Positions 1 to 4,754 of a stretch of DNA of 5,889 nt are shown here, piece by piece. The stretch lies in contig JAIVHA010000038.1 of assembly GCA_020201295.1 (NCBI GenBank), positions 1 through 5,889 on the forward strand. The letters are read 5' to 3'. The first letter of the stretch is position 1. Every line of letters begins with the position of its first letter. Below the pieces are notes generated by a model. It had not been told where the DNA came from and did no database searches. It was given only the letters and a program-made list of their open reading frames with translations. Position numbers and translations under genes: made by a program. This DNA is from Lysobacteraceae bacterium. Lineage in GTDB: Bacteria > Pseudomonadota > Gammaproteobacteria > DSM-19610.

Positions 1-63
1 TTGAGCAAGCTGTAGCAGCTTTGAAAGATTCTGACGAGCCTCTGAATAAGTAAACACTTTCAT
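1..63 (-). CDS. Phd/YefM-family antitoxin, N-terminal part (cut by window edge)
   Basis: The first 21 codons read MKVFTYSEARQNLSKLLQLA and continue out of the window. The pattern of a short strand followed by SEARQNLSKLL is typical of the N-terminus of Phd/YefM antitoxins, the DNA-binding part that also represses the operon. The ATG lies 6 nt after the stop of the PIN toxin, and a GGAG at 73-76, inside the end of the toxin gene, provides a ribosome-binding site 9 nt upstream. The gene is therefore co-transcribed after its toxin, the reverse of the usual antitoxin-first order. It is the second gene of integron cassette 2. Family assignment rests on the N-terminus only; the C-terminal toxin-binding part is not visible. 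Confidence 0.85.
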   Translation of the reverse strand, partial: MKVFTYSEARQNLSKLLQLAQ

Positions 64-69
64 TTCTAA

Positions 70-459
70 TCACTCCAATATTTCGATATTCAATTCAGCG
101 GCCACATGCTTCATGCGGTTATCAAGCGTAAGCAGTGGGCTTGATAGTGACTTTGCGCATTGCAAGAAATAGGCATCATACGCATAGATATTAAATTCTA
201 GCGCCAGCCCCAGCGCTTCCTGAACATCTATTGCCACCAACCTCACTGAGATATTGCCTGTTGCTCTCTGTGCAGATAATGCTTCCTTGTTCGTGACCTG
301 CTTCCGTTTATACATGGCGGATAAAGCATTACCTATTTCATATGGCAAAATTTCCGGGGCAACCACTTCGGCTCCTGACGTAAGCTGGATGATGCGACCC
401 TTCTCTGGTTCGTCCAAAACCACTGCCAGAAAGATATTCGTGTCTGATATGATTTTCAT
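70..459 (-). CDS. PIN-domain ribonuclease toxin (VapC-like)
   Basis: This 129-residue protein has the size and motifs of VapC-type PIN toxins, which are Mg-dependent endoribonucleases that block translation. The four acidic residues of the PIN active site are visible: D6 in SDTNIF, E41 in PYEIGNAL, D95 in YAYDAYFLQCA and D113 in LLTLDNRM. It therefore looks catalytically intact. The start is fixed by the SDTN motif, which normally begins about five residues after the initiator Met. There is no Shine-Dalgarno sequence. The promoter at 467-494 puts the transcription start at about 460, so a leaderless mRNA is likely. The Phd-like antitoxin gene follows 6 nt downstream. Because the antitoxin is Phd-like rather than VapB-like, I give no gene symbol. 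It is the first gene of integron cassette 2. Confidence 0.9.
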   Translation of the reverse strand: MKIISDTNIFLAVVLDEPEKGRIIQLTSGAEVVAPEILPYEIGNALSAMYKRKQVTNKEALSAQRATGNISVRLVAIDVQEALGLALEFNIYAYDAYFLQCAKSLSSPLLTLDNRMKHVAAELNIEILE

Positions 460-463
460 ATAG

Positions 464-475
464 ACAATTGTACAA
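464..475. promoter_or_regulatory. Putative TA operator overlapping the -10 box
   Basis: Two overlapping 8-bp perfect palindromes, ACAATTGT (464-471) and TTGTACAA (468-475), cover the -10 box. Phd-type antitoxins bind short TGTACA-centred palindromes in their own promoters (the P1 phd operator contains GTGTACAC), so this is a plausible autorepression site. Placement and symmetry are seen; binding is inferred. Confidence 0.45.
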
Positions 476-494
476 CTAACGGATGTTTTGTCAA
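467..494 (-). promoter_or_regulatory. Promoter of the PIN/Phd toxin-antitoxin cassette
   Basis: On the minus strand a perfect -35 TTGACA (494-489) is followed after 16 bp by TACAAT (472-467), a 5/6 match to the -10 consensus. Initiation 6-7 nt downstream falls at 460 or 459, the A of the toxin ATG. The -35 box starts 2 bp inside the cassette, just after its TTAGCC boundary, so the cassette carries its own promoter and does not depend on the integron promoter. Confidence 0.75.
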
Positions 495-495
495 G

Positions 496-559
496 GGCTA
501 ACGTTCAAATTGAGGGGCGCCGCGCTTTTGCGGCGTCCCTCTCGAATGCAGCGTTAGAC
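496..559 (-). other. attC recombination site of cassette 1
   Basis: This 64-bp imperfect palindrome reads on the minus strand R'' GTCTAAC (559-553), a 5-nt spacer, complementary L''/L' arms built on ATTCGAG and CTCAATTTGAA, a GC-rich stem (CGCCGC / GCGGCG) around an AAAA loop, and R' GTTAGCC (502-496). The unpaired bases in the L arm are the extrahelical bases that set strand choice by IntI. R'' and the integrated R' differ by one base, but the R' rebuilt for the excised circle (G plus TTAGAC from the cassette's other end at 1149-1144) is the exact complement of R''. This supports both the site and its orientation. Confidence 0.88.
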
Positions 560-1149
560 CTGATGTGTCGTAAGCCATGCGATGACCTCGCCAGCGTTAT
601 CATTAGGCGGAAATACCGGATAGAAAACCTTCCGAATAAGGCCACCCGCTGCAATGATTGTTAACCGTTTTATCAGGCGTGTGCCCGCATACTCGAATGT
701 TGGCAGTTTCAGCGCTTGAGCTAAAGTAAGTTGTCCGTCATTGAGCAACGCAAAGGGGAGATGCAGCCTTGCATGGGCTTCTTGTTGATCTTCCAAACGT
801 TGCGCGCTCACACCAAACACCTCGACACCAAGCTGCTTTAACTCAGCGTGGGAATCGCGAAAGGCACATGTTTGCGGGGTGCATCCCCTGGCACCGGGTA
901 TGTCATTCCAACCGATGAGAGGTGGGCTATCAGGGCGACCCAGCATGGGGTAGAAATAAATAACCAGTGTGCCCGTATAAGTGCTGAGATCAACGGCCTT
1001 CCCTGTGGTGCTAGCCAGTGAGACCGGAGGTAAGGTGCTTCCCATTAAATGGTCGCATGCGCCATCATCTACTGGAACCGATAAATTCGCGGGTAAAGTG
1101 TGTAAGTCTTTTATCATTTTCCTATCCGGGACAATTGATTCAGGTCTAA
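502..1149 (-). mobile_element. Integron gene cassette 1 (peroxiredoxin)
   Basis: This 648-bp unit runs from TTAGAC at 1149-1144, next to the attI-type junction, to the G of the attC R' box at 502. It holds one gene with only 26 bp between the junction hexamer and the start codon, and the attC overlaps the gene end, the compact layout of a typical cassette. It sits in the first position, directly beside attI. No internal promoter was seen, so expression would depend on an integron promoter upstream. Confidence 0.8.
554..1117 (-). CDS. Peroxiredoxin, AhpC/TSA family (BCP-like), cassette-borne
   Basis: This 187-residue thioredoxin-fold peroxidase would reduce H2O2 or organic peroxides in the cytoplasm with thiol donors. 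Domain elements in order: an N-terminal segment with VPVDDGACDHL (15-24), the first strand and turn GSTLPPVSLASTTGKAVDLS (26-45), LVIYFYP (51-57), the catalytic loop GARGCTPQTCAFRD (75-88), and R151 in KRLTIIAAGG. C79 is the likely peroxidatic and C84 the likely resolving cysteine, spaced as in the BCP type. A longer loop precedes C79 (58-74), and the Thr usually found three residues before it is Ala (A76). AGGA at 1123-1120 is close to the ATG. The TAA stop lies inside the attC R'' box, a hallmark of cassette genes. I am confident of the family; the substrate is unknown. Confidence 0.9.
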   Translation of the reverse strand: MIKDLHTLPANLSVPVDDGACDHLMGSTLPPVSLASTTGKAVDLSTYTGTLVIYFYPMLGRPDSPPLIGWNDIPGARGCTPQTCAFRDSHAELKQLGVEVFGVSAQRLEDQQEAHARLHLPFALLNDGQLTLAQALKLPTFEYAGTRLIKRLTIIAAGGLIRKVFYPVFPPNDNAGEVIAWLTTHQV

Positions 1150-1260
1150 CAGTGTGTATCTGGGTTGTTAACGCATTTGAACACGTGAAAATCCGACATA
1201 TCCTGCCCCCGGCTGGCTCGCGATGTTTCCGTTATTCGATCAAACGCTACTGCTAACCCT
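1144..1260 (-). other. Probable attI region of the integron
   Basis: The minus-strand GTTAGAC at 1150-1144 fits the GTTRRRY core where IntI cuts after the G, and lies between the integrase start and the first cassette, where attI belongs. A second GTTA-type box (GCGTTAAC, around 1174-1167) stands 16 bp upstream of the core and could be part of an integrase-binding pair. A weak cassette promoter can be drawn (TTGATA at 1272-1267, 17 bp, TAGCGT at 1249-1244), but the -10 is poor. From 1118 to 1421 there is no gene. attI sequences differ between integrons, so only the core is well supported; the right-hand limit is arbitrary. Confidence 0.5.
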
Positions 1261-1386
1261 GATAGATATCAATGATATTTGCGCGGCGCTCCTTGTATGC
1301 AGTGGTTGCGGGCATGCCGCTGTTGTGGTGGATAGGCCTTGATTTCCGGTCTTTCCAGCGCTTGCAATGGTTGCTTGGCTCAACTA

Positions 1387-1402
1387 CGGTAAAAAAACAC
1401 AG
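1387..1402 (+). promoter_or_regulatory. Candidate LexA box in front of the integrase remnant
   Basis: CGGT-N8-ACAG differs by one base from the CTGT-N8-ACAG LexA consensus, has an A-rich centre, and ends 19 bp before the intI start codon. Many integron integrase genes are under SOS control through a LexA box at this place. A possible promoter, TTGCAA (1362-1367) then 17 bp and TACGGT (1385-1390), overlaps the box. The site is degenerate and could be chance. Confidence 0.3.
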
Positions 1403-1421
1403 TCCATGGAGGGAGCTGGTC

Positions 1422-1523
1422 ATGCAGAACGAAGGCGCACAATCGCCGTTTCTCAATCGTGTGCGGGAGGTTATCCGTACCCGGCATTACAGTATTCGCA
1501 CCGAACAGGCGTATGTTCTTTGG
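1422..1523 (+). pseudogene. intI: Integron integrase intI, 5' remnant
   Basis: The ATG at 1422 is preceded by GGGAG at 1411-1415, 6 nt away. The 34 codons end in REVIRTRHYSIRTEQAYVLW, the start of the N-terminal SAM-like domain of integron integrases, where this conserved block is followed by a basic stretch (W-I-K/R-R-F). Here similarity stops right after W34 (1521-1523). The frame then runs antisense through brnA to a stop at 1653-1655 with unrelated residues. The catalytic domain (R-H-R-Y) and the IntI-specific insertion are absent, and nothing resembling them appears in the rest of the window. The fragment reads away from the cassettes, as intI should. XerC/D share part of this motif, but the adjacent attI and attC make IntI the better call. 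Confidence 0.85.
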
Positions 1524-1546
1524 GCTGAATGCGCTGGTCATACCTT

Positions 1547-1795
1547 TTATCCAGCCTGTTTTAATTCCTCTCGAATGACCTTACGCAACGCATCTTCTAA
1601 TGATTTATCGTGCGCCTTGATATACTCTCGTAATGCGTCATTTATAAGGGTTTGATAGTTTCCGCCTCTTGCGGCATGTACCAGGCCCTTGAAATGTTCA
1701 ATAATGTCACCGTCCAAACGAATGGTAATACGAACCTTATTTGGATCCGGTTTAACAACTGCACCGCGTTTTCCTTTACTGAAATCTTCACTCAT
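1547..1795 (-). CDS. brnA: BrnA family antitoxin
   Basis: This 82-residue ribbon-helix-helix protein has FSKGKRGAVV (5-14), the strand NKVRITIRLD (19-28), a first helix, GGNYQTLINDALREYI (44-59) as the second helix, and a charged C-terminal helix ending REELKQAG. This matches BrnA antitoxins, which dimerise through the RHH fold, bind BrnT and repress the operon. The ATG overlaps the end of brnT by 8 nt, and an AAGG inside brnT lies about 9 nt upstream, so the two are translationally coupled. The stop codon is only 23 bp from the end of the intI remnant, so this gene's 3' end sits at the break in the integrase. Confidence 0.9.
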   Translation of the reverse strand: MSEDFSKGKRGAVVKPDPNKVRITIRLDGDIIEHFKGLVHAARGGNYQTLINDALREYIKAHDKSLEDALRKVIREELKQAG

Positions 1796-2069
1796 AGCTC
1801 AGGCCTTGGTAATACTGTTTGGTTTGACGGCGATCCGCTTTCCAAGCGGATATAATGCGAATACAGTCTGCCTCACGTTCGGCATGAACAACGAAGAGAA
1901 TATTCAGATCCGGTCCCAATCCTAGAGTTTTGAATCGCTGCTCCGGATGATCGCGATCTTCGATAGTGAGCGCATTTTCATCTTCTAAAGCAATCACTGC
2001 ATCCGCAAAATCGACCCCGTGTTTACGGAGATTGTCGGCAGCCTTCCTTGGATCCCACTGAAAGTCCAT
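1788..2069 (-). CDS. brnT: BrnT family ribonuclease toxin
   Basis: This 93-residue protein starts with MDFQWDPRKAADNLRKHGVD, the conserved BrnT opening, and has HPEQRFKTLG (41-50) and the late block RIISAWKADRRQTKQYYQ. BrnT toxins are RelE-like ribonucleases that inhibit translation and are neutralised by BrnA. The length is normal and there is no break, so it looks active. The start fits the family alignment, but there is no Shine-Dalgarno sequence before it and the promoter places the mRNA start at about the ATG, implying leaderless translation. Toxin-first order is normal for brnTA. Confidence 0.92.
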   Translation of the reverse strand: MDFQWDPRKAADNLRKHGVDFADAVIALEDENALTIEDRDHPEQRFKTLGLGPDLNILFVVHAEREADCIRIISAWKADRRQTKQYYQGLSYE

Positions 2070-2075
2070 GATTTA

Positions 2076-2104
2076 AGTGTATGTACATATCGTGTACATG
2101 TCAA
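2076..2104 (-). promoter_or_regulatory. brnTA promoter
   Basis: A perfect -35 TTGACA (2104-2099), a 17-bp spacer and -10 TACACT (2081-2076) precede brnT. The expected start, 6-7 nt after the -10, is 2070-2069, the A of the brnT ATG. The spacer is filled almost exactly by the operator dyad. Confidence 0.75.
2081..2099. promoter_or_regulatory. brnTA operator (inverted repeat)
   Basis: This is a perfect 7-bp inverted repeat, ATGTACA (2081-2087), TATCG, TGTACAT (2093-2099), lying between the -35 and -10 boxes and touching both. Each arm holds a TGTACA palindrome. BrnA-BrnT complexes repress their own promoter, and RHH dimers bind such paired half-sites, so this is the likely autorepression site. 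Confidence 0.65.
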
Positions 2105-2135
2105 TGTGAGTAAAACTGACTAGAGTCGATCATAT

Positions 2136-2346
2136 CCGTCACTCTCGCGTATGCGGGAATACAGTCCTTTTGACCAGCAACCAGACCATACCGTCCCGAC
2201 ATGCACACGCCATCCCGGTGCATGCGGGATTCCGTGGTTTGAATATCCATGGATTCCCGCATACGCGGGAATGACGAGAGAAGATTCGCGAGTGGCGGGA
2301 ATAGACTTGCGAATGACGGGCCGGGGAGCAGTGCGGGAATGACGAG
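2136..2346. repeat. Cluster of ATTCCCGC/GCGGGAAT repeats
   Basis: Copies of a repeat of the general form CGTCATTCCCGC...GCGGGAATCC lie at 2136-2160 (two changes in one arm), 2208-2233 (degenerate), 2253-2277 (best copy, opposite orientation, arms ATTCCCGC and GCGGGAAT around ATAC) and 2331-2346 (half copy). The form resembles the ATTCCC-N-GGGAAT short repeats (dRS3-like) that are abundant in some proteobacterial genomes and serve as targets for element insertion. The stretch 2105-2381 contains no convincing gene. A weak stem, CCAGGC/GCCTGG (2347-2352 and 2363-2368), lies just downstream of apaH without a T-run, so no terminator is called. Confidence 0.7.
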
Positions 2347-2381
2347 CCAGGCGGGCTGTGTAGCCTGGTACTCGCAGGACC

Positions 2382-3221
2382 TCATTCCTCCCCGTTTTCC
2401 CCTGGGGTCCGTGCCCCTGGGCACGGCAACCGGAACCACTTGCGATCCTCCAGCCGCAGGGCCGTCAACTGCCCGCCCCACAAGCAGCCCGTGTCGAGGG
2501 GGAAGACGTTGTCCTGTGTCACCCGCCCCACCGTCGACCAGTGGCCGAACAGGATGCGCAGGCCGGCGCTGGCGCGGCCGGGCACCGCGAACCAGGGCAG
2601 GTGCCCGGGTGTCTGGCTGCCGGGCGCGCCCTTGTCGCGCAGGTTGAGGCGGCCTTCCGGGTCGACATAGCGCAGGCGCGTGAAGCAGTTGGTGATGTAG
2701 CGCAGCCGGTCCCAGCCCCGCAGGTCTTCCGACCAGAGGTTTGGCTCGTTGCCGTACATGCGCGACAGGAATTCACCATGGCTATCCCCGCGCAGCACGG
2801 CTTCCACTTCGGCGGCGCAGGCTTGCGCCCTGACCAGGTCCCATTGCGGCGGCAGGCCGGCATGGAGGAGGCTGAAGCCGAGCTCGGGGTCGTGATGCAG
2901 CAGTGGCCGGCAGCGCAGCCAGGTCAGCAGTTCATCCCTGTCGGGGGCCTCGAGGATGGCTTGCAGGGTGTCCTTGGGGCGGGCGTAGCGGGCATCGACA
3001 TCGGCGGCCAGCAGGTGCAGGTCGTGGTTGCCAAGCACGGTGAGGGCGGCATCACCGAGGCCGCGCACGAAGCGCAGGGTCTCCAGGGATTGGGGGCCGC
3101 GGTTGACCAGGTCGCCGGCGAACCAGAGGCGGTCGCGGGCGGGATCGAAGTCGATGCGTTCGAGCAGGGCCTGCAGTTCCGCGAAGCAGCCCTGCACATC
3201 GCCGATGGCGTAAACAGACAC
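2382..3221 (-). CDS. apaH: Symmetrical bis(5'-nucleosyl)-tetraphosphatase ApaH
   Basis: This 279-residue metallophosphoesterase hydrolyses Ap4A to two ADP and in several bacteria also removes Np4-type RNA caps. Metal-binding motifs are all present: GDVQG (7-11), GDLVNRG (36-42), GNHD (64-67) and the conserved H120 in LLHAG. The ApaH-specific blocks YGNEPNLW (156-163), TNCFTRLRY (177-185), FGHWSTVG (225-232) and LDTGCLWGGQLTALRL (242-257) follow. Length is close to the usual 270-280. The start is GTG at 3221-3219, which shares its first G with the apaG stop (TAGTG), so translation is coupled; the family N-terminus (VYAIGDVQG) supports this start. Confidence 0.96.
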   Translation of the reverse strand: MSVYAIGDVQGCFAELQALLERIDFDPARDRLWFAGDLVNRGPQSLETLRFVRGLGDAALTVLGNHDLHLLAADVDARYARPKDTLQAILEAPDRDELLTWLRCRPLLHHDPELGFSLLHAGLPPQWDLVRAQACAAEVEAVLRGDSHGEFLSRMYGNEPNLWSEDLRGWDRLRYITNCFTRLRYVDPEGRLNLRDKGAPGSQTPGHLPWFAVPGRASAGLRILFGHWSTVGRVTQDNVFPLDTGCLWGGQLTALRLEDRKWFRLPCPGARTPGENGEE

Positions 3222-3601
3222 TAGTGCAGGGTGCGCGGGATCGACAGGGTGAAGGGCGGTATCTCGGCGTCGAATTGTTCGCCGTCGTCGGCCACCATCT
3301 GGTAGCTGCCCTCCATGGCCCCGACCGGGGTTTCCAGCAGGGTGCCGCTGGTGTAGCGGAAGCTTTCACCGGGCTTGAGATAGGGCTGTTCGCCCACCAC
3401 GCCCTCGCCGCGCACCTCGTTGATCTTGCCGTTGGCGTCGGTGATGACCCAATGACGCGTCAACAGCCGGGCCGGCACCTCGCCCTCGTTGCGAATGGTG
3501 ATGGTGTAGGCGAACACGTAGCGGTCCTGCTGGGGCAGGGACTGCTCCTCGATATAGCTGGTGTCCACTTCCACCTTGATGTTGTGTCGTTCTGCCTGCA
3601 T
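3221..3601 (-). CDS. apaG: ApaG protein (ApaG/DUF525 domain)
   Basis: At 126 residues this has the standard length of ApaG, a fibronectin type III-like beta sandwich often annotated as a Co2+/Mg2+ efflux protein from Salmonella corD mutants; its biochemical role is unsettled. Conserved blocks are RYVFAYTITIRNEG (27-40), HWVITDANG (50-58), GEGVVGEQP (65-73) and LKPGESFRYTSGTLLETPVG (75-94), followed by MEGSYQM. The apaG-apaH order with a 1-nt overlap is widespread in proteobacteria. A likely promoter lies at 3630-3657. In E. coli this pair follows rsmA (ksgA); here it follows glk across a 157-bp gap. Confidence 0.95.
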   Translation of the reverse strand: MQAERHNIKVEVDTSYIEEQSLPQQDRYVFAYTITIRNEGEVPARLLTRHWVITDANGKINEVRGEGVVGEQPYLKPGESFRYTSGTLLETPVGAMEGSYQMVADDGEQFDAEIPPFTLSIPRTLH

Positions 3602-3629
3602 GGCCTGGTTCCGTCAGAAGTATGGACAT

Positions 3630-3657
3630 ATTCTACAGATGAATGGCACTTGGTTAA
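3630..3657 (-). promoter_or_regulatory. Candidate apaG-apaH promoter
   Basis: On the minus strand TTAACC (3657-3652, 4/6) is followed after 16 bp by TAGAAT (3635-3630, 5/6). Initiation near 3623 would give a leader of about 22 nt before the apaG ATG. It is the best sigma-70 match in the gap, but the -35 is only moderate. Confidence 0.45.
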
Positions 3658-3681
3658 CCCGATCATTGCAAAATGTCTCCT

Positions 3682-3729
3682 GTAGGAGCGGCGCGAGCCG
3701 CGATTGTTCGCGGCTCGCGCCGCTCCTAC
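3682..3729. repeat. Long perfect REP-type palindrome
   Basis: Two perfect 21-bp arms (3682-3702 and 3709-3729) surround the loop ATTGTT. The arm begins GTAGGAGCGGC and ends GAGCCGCG, the general form of REP sequences scattered through Pseudomonas, Xanthomonas and related gammaproteobacteria and linked to RAYT (IS200-like) transposases. It lies 29 bp downstream of the glk stop and upstream of the apaG promoter. The RNA hairpin would be very stable and could protect the 3' end of the pgl-glk mRNA. There is no adjacent T-run on either strand, so it is not a standard intrinsic terminator. Confidence 0.85.
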
Positions 3730-3758
3730 GGTGCCCAGGCAGGACCACACTGCCGGTG

Positions 3759-4754
3759 TTAGAGTCGGCTGGCGACCAGGCTGGCGCCCAGCAGTCCCGG
3801 TTGCTCCGTCAACACCAGGTGAACCGGGAAGCGGCGCATCAGTTCCGTCATGCGGCCCTTGTTGCGGAAGGCCGCCAGGAAGCCATCGGTACTGAGGCGG
3901 GGCAGGATGCGCGGAGCGATGCCACCGGCGATGTAGAGGCCGCCACGGGCCATGGCGGTGAGAGCCAGGTTGCCGGCCTGGGCGCCATAGAGACGCAGGA
4001 ACAAGTCCAGGGCCTGGTTGGCGAAGGGGTCGTCCTGGTCCAGGGCCCGTTCGCTGATGCGGGCCGGGGTGCGCGGATCCTCCAGGTCGAATTCCGGCAG
4101 ATGGCCGGCCCGCTGGCAGAGAAAATCATGGATCAGCGCCAGCCCGGGTCCGGACACCAGCCGCTCCCAGGAGACATGGGTGTAGCGCCCCTGGAGATGC
4201 CGCAGCAGTTCCAGTTGCAGGGCATCACCGGGGGCGAAATCCGCGTGACCGCCCTCCGTGGGCAGCACCCGGTAGTCCTGGCCGTCATGGGGCAGCAGGG
4301 CCTGGCCCAGGCCTGTGCCGGCGCCGATGAGGGCACGGGTGCCCTGGGCCTCGGGCTCCCCGGCTTGCAGGCAGTACAGTTCTTCCTGGGGAATGCCCGC
4401 CAGGGCGTGGCCGATGGCCTCGAAGTCGTTGATCAGGCGCAACCGCTCCAGTCCCAGCTCGCGGCGCAGGGCGCTGCCATCGATCTCCCATTGCAGCCGG
4501 GTGACCCGCGCCCGTTGTCCCCCGGGGCCGTCCCATACGGGGCCGGCCACGGCCAGGCAGGCACGCGCGGGCGGGGGACGGCCGGTGGCCTGGAAAAAAT
4601 GTCGCAGCAGGCTGGTCAGGTCGGGGAAATCGGCGGTACGCACATGGCGTTCCAGCCGGCTGTGCGGCACCTCGGCATCGCCGTTCGCCAGGCGCAGTCG
4701 GGTATGGGTGCCGCCCAGGTCCACGGCCAGCAGGTTGGGTTCCGTTTCGCTCAT
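3759..4754 (-). CDS. glk: Glucokinase
   Basis: This 331-residue ROK-fold-related bacterial glucokinase phosphorylates glucose to glucose-6-phosphate with ATP. Visible motifs: phosphate-1 loop AVDLGGTHTRLRL (10-22), LAVAGPV (67-73), LINDFEA (107-113) with catalytic D110, GAGTGLGQA (144-152), EGGHADFAP (167-175) for sugar contacts, and GGLYIAGGIAPR (271-282) plus GLLGA for ATP binding. Length is close to E. coli Glk (321). The ATG at 4754 overlaps the pgl stop as ATGA; the frame stays open further upstream but only as antisense-like sequence inside pgl, so the short start is right. It is the second gene of the pgl-glk unit, with the REP palindrome downstream. Confidence 0.95.
   Translation of the reverse strand: MSETEPNLLAVDLGGTHTRLRLANGDAEVPHSRLERHVRTADFPDLTSLLRHFFQATGRPPPARACLAVAGPVWDGPGGQRARVTRLQWEIDGSALRRELGLERLRLINDFEAIGHALAGIPQEELYCLQAGEPEAQGTRALIGAGTGLGQALLPHDGQDYRVLPTEGGHADFAPGDALQLELLRHLQGRYTHVSWERLVSGPGLALIHDFLCQRAGHLPEFDLEDPRTPARISERALDQDDPFANQALDLFLRLYGAQAGNLALTAMARGGLYIAGGIAPRILPRLSTDGFLAAFRNKGRMTELMRRFPVHLVLTEQPGLLGASLVASRL

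Larger units (their letters stand above)
1..501 (-). mobile_element. Integron cassette 2 (PIN toxin / Phd antitoxin), partial
   Basis: The cassette begins on the minus strand with TTAGCC (501-496), the part of the attC R' box that belongs to the next cassette after G^TT recombination. It then holds a promoter, the toxin gene and the start of the antitoxin gene. Its own attC should lie beyond the left edge of the window. Toxin-antitoxin cassettes with their own promoters are well known in sedentary chromosomal integrons, where they stabilise arrays. Confidence 0.7.

Noticed and set aside
1272..1421. In-frame upstream extension of the intI remnant (50 codons)
   Set aside because: It has no integrase similarity, while the ATG at 1422 has a good Shine-Dalgarno and the family start; the region is attI and leader DNA.
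1253..1456. 67-codon minus frame over the intI leader
   Set aside because: No ribosome-binding site or recognisable domain; it is opposite the integrase start and attI region.
1415..1541. 9-bp direct repeat GCTGGTCAT (1415-1423 and 1533-1541) around the intI remnant
   Set aside because: Tempting as a target-site duplication, but one copy is the intI leader itself, so it does not bracket an inserted element; it is probably chance.
2136..2346. Repeat cluster as a CRISPR array
   Set aside because: Copies are irregularly spaced, in both orientations and degenerate, and each is itself palindromic; there are no uniform spacers.
2347..2368. Stem CCAGGC/GCCTGG after apaH as a terminator
   Set aside because: Only 6 bp with a 10-nt loop and no T-run.
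2101..2481. 126-codon minus frame over the repeat cluster
   Set aside because: It overlaps the end of apaH and translates the ATTCCCGC repeats into phrases such as FPRMRES, a known artefact of such repeats.
2541..3224. Open + strand frame opposite apaH
   Set aside because: It is a low-complexity Gly/Ala/Gln/Val shadow of a gene with complete catalytic motifs.
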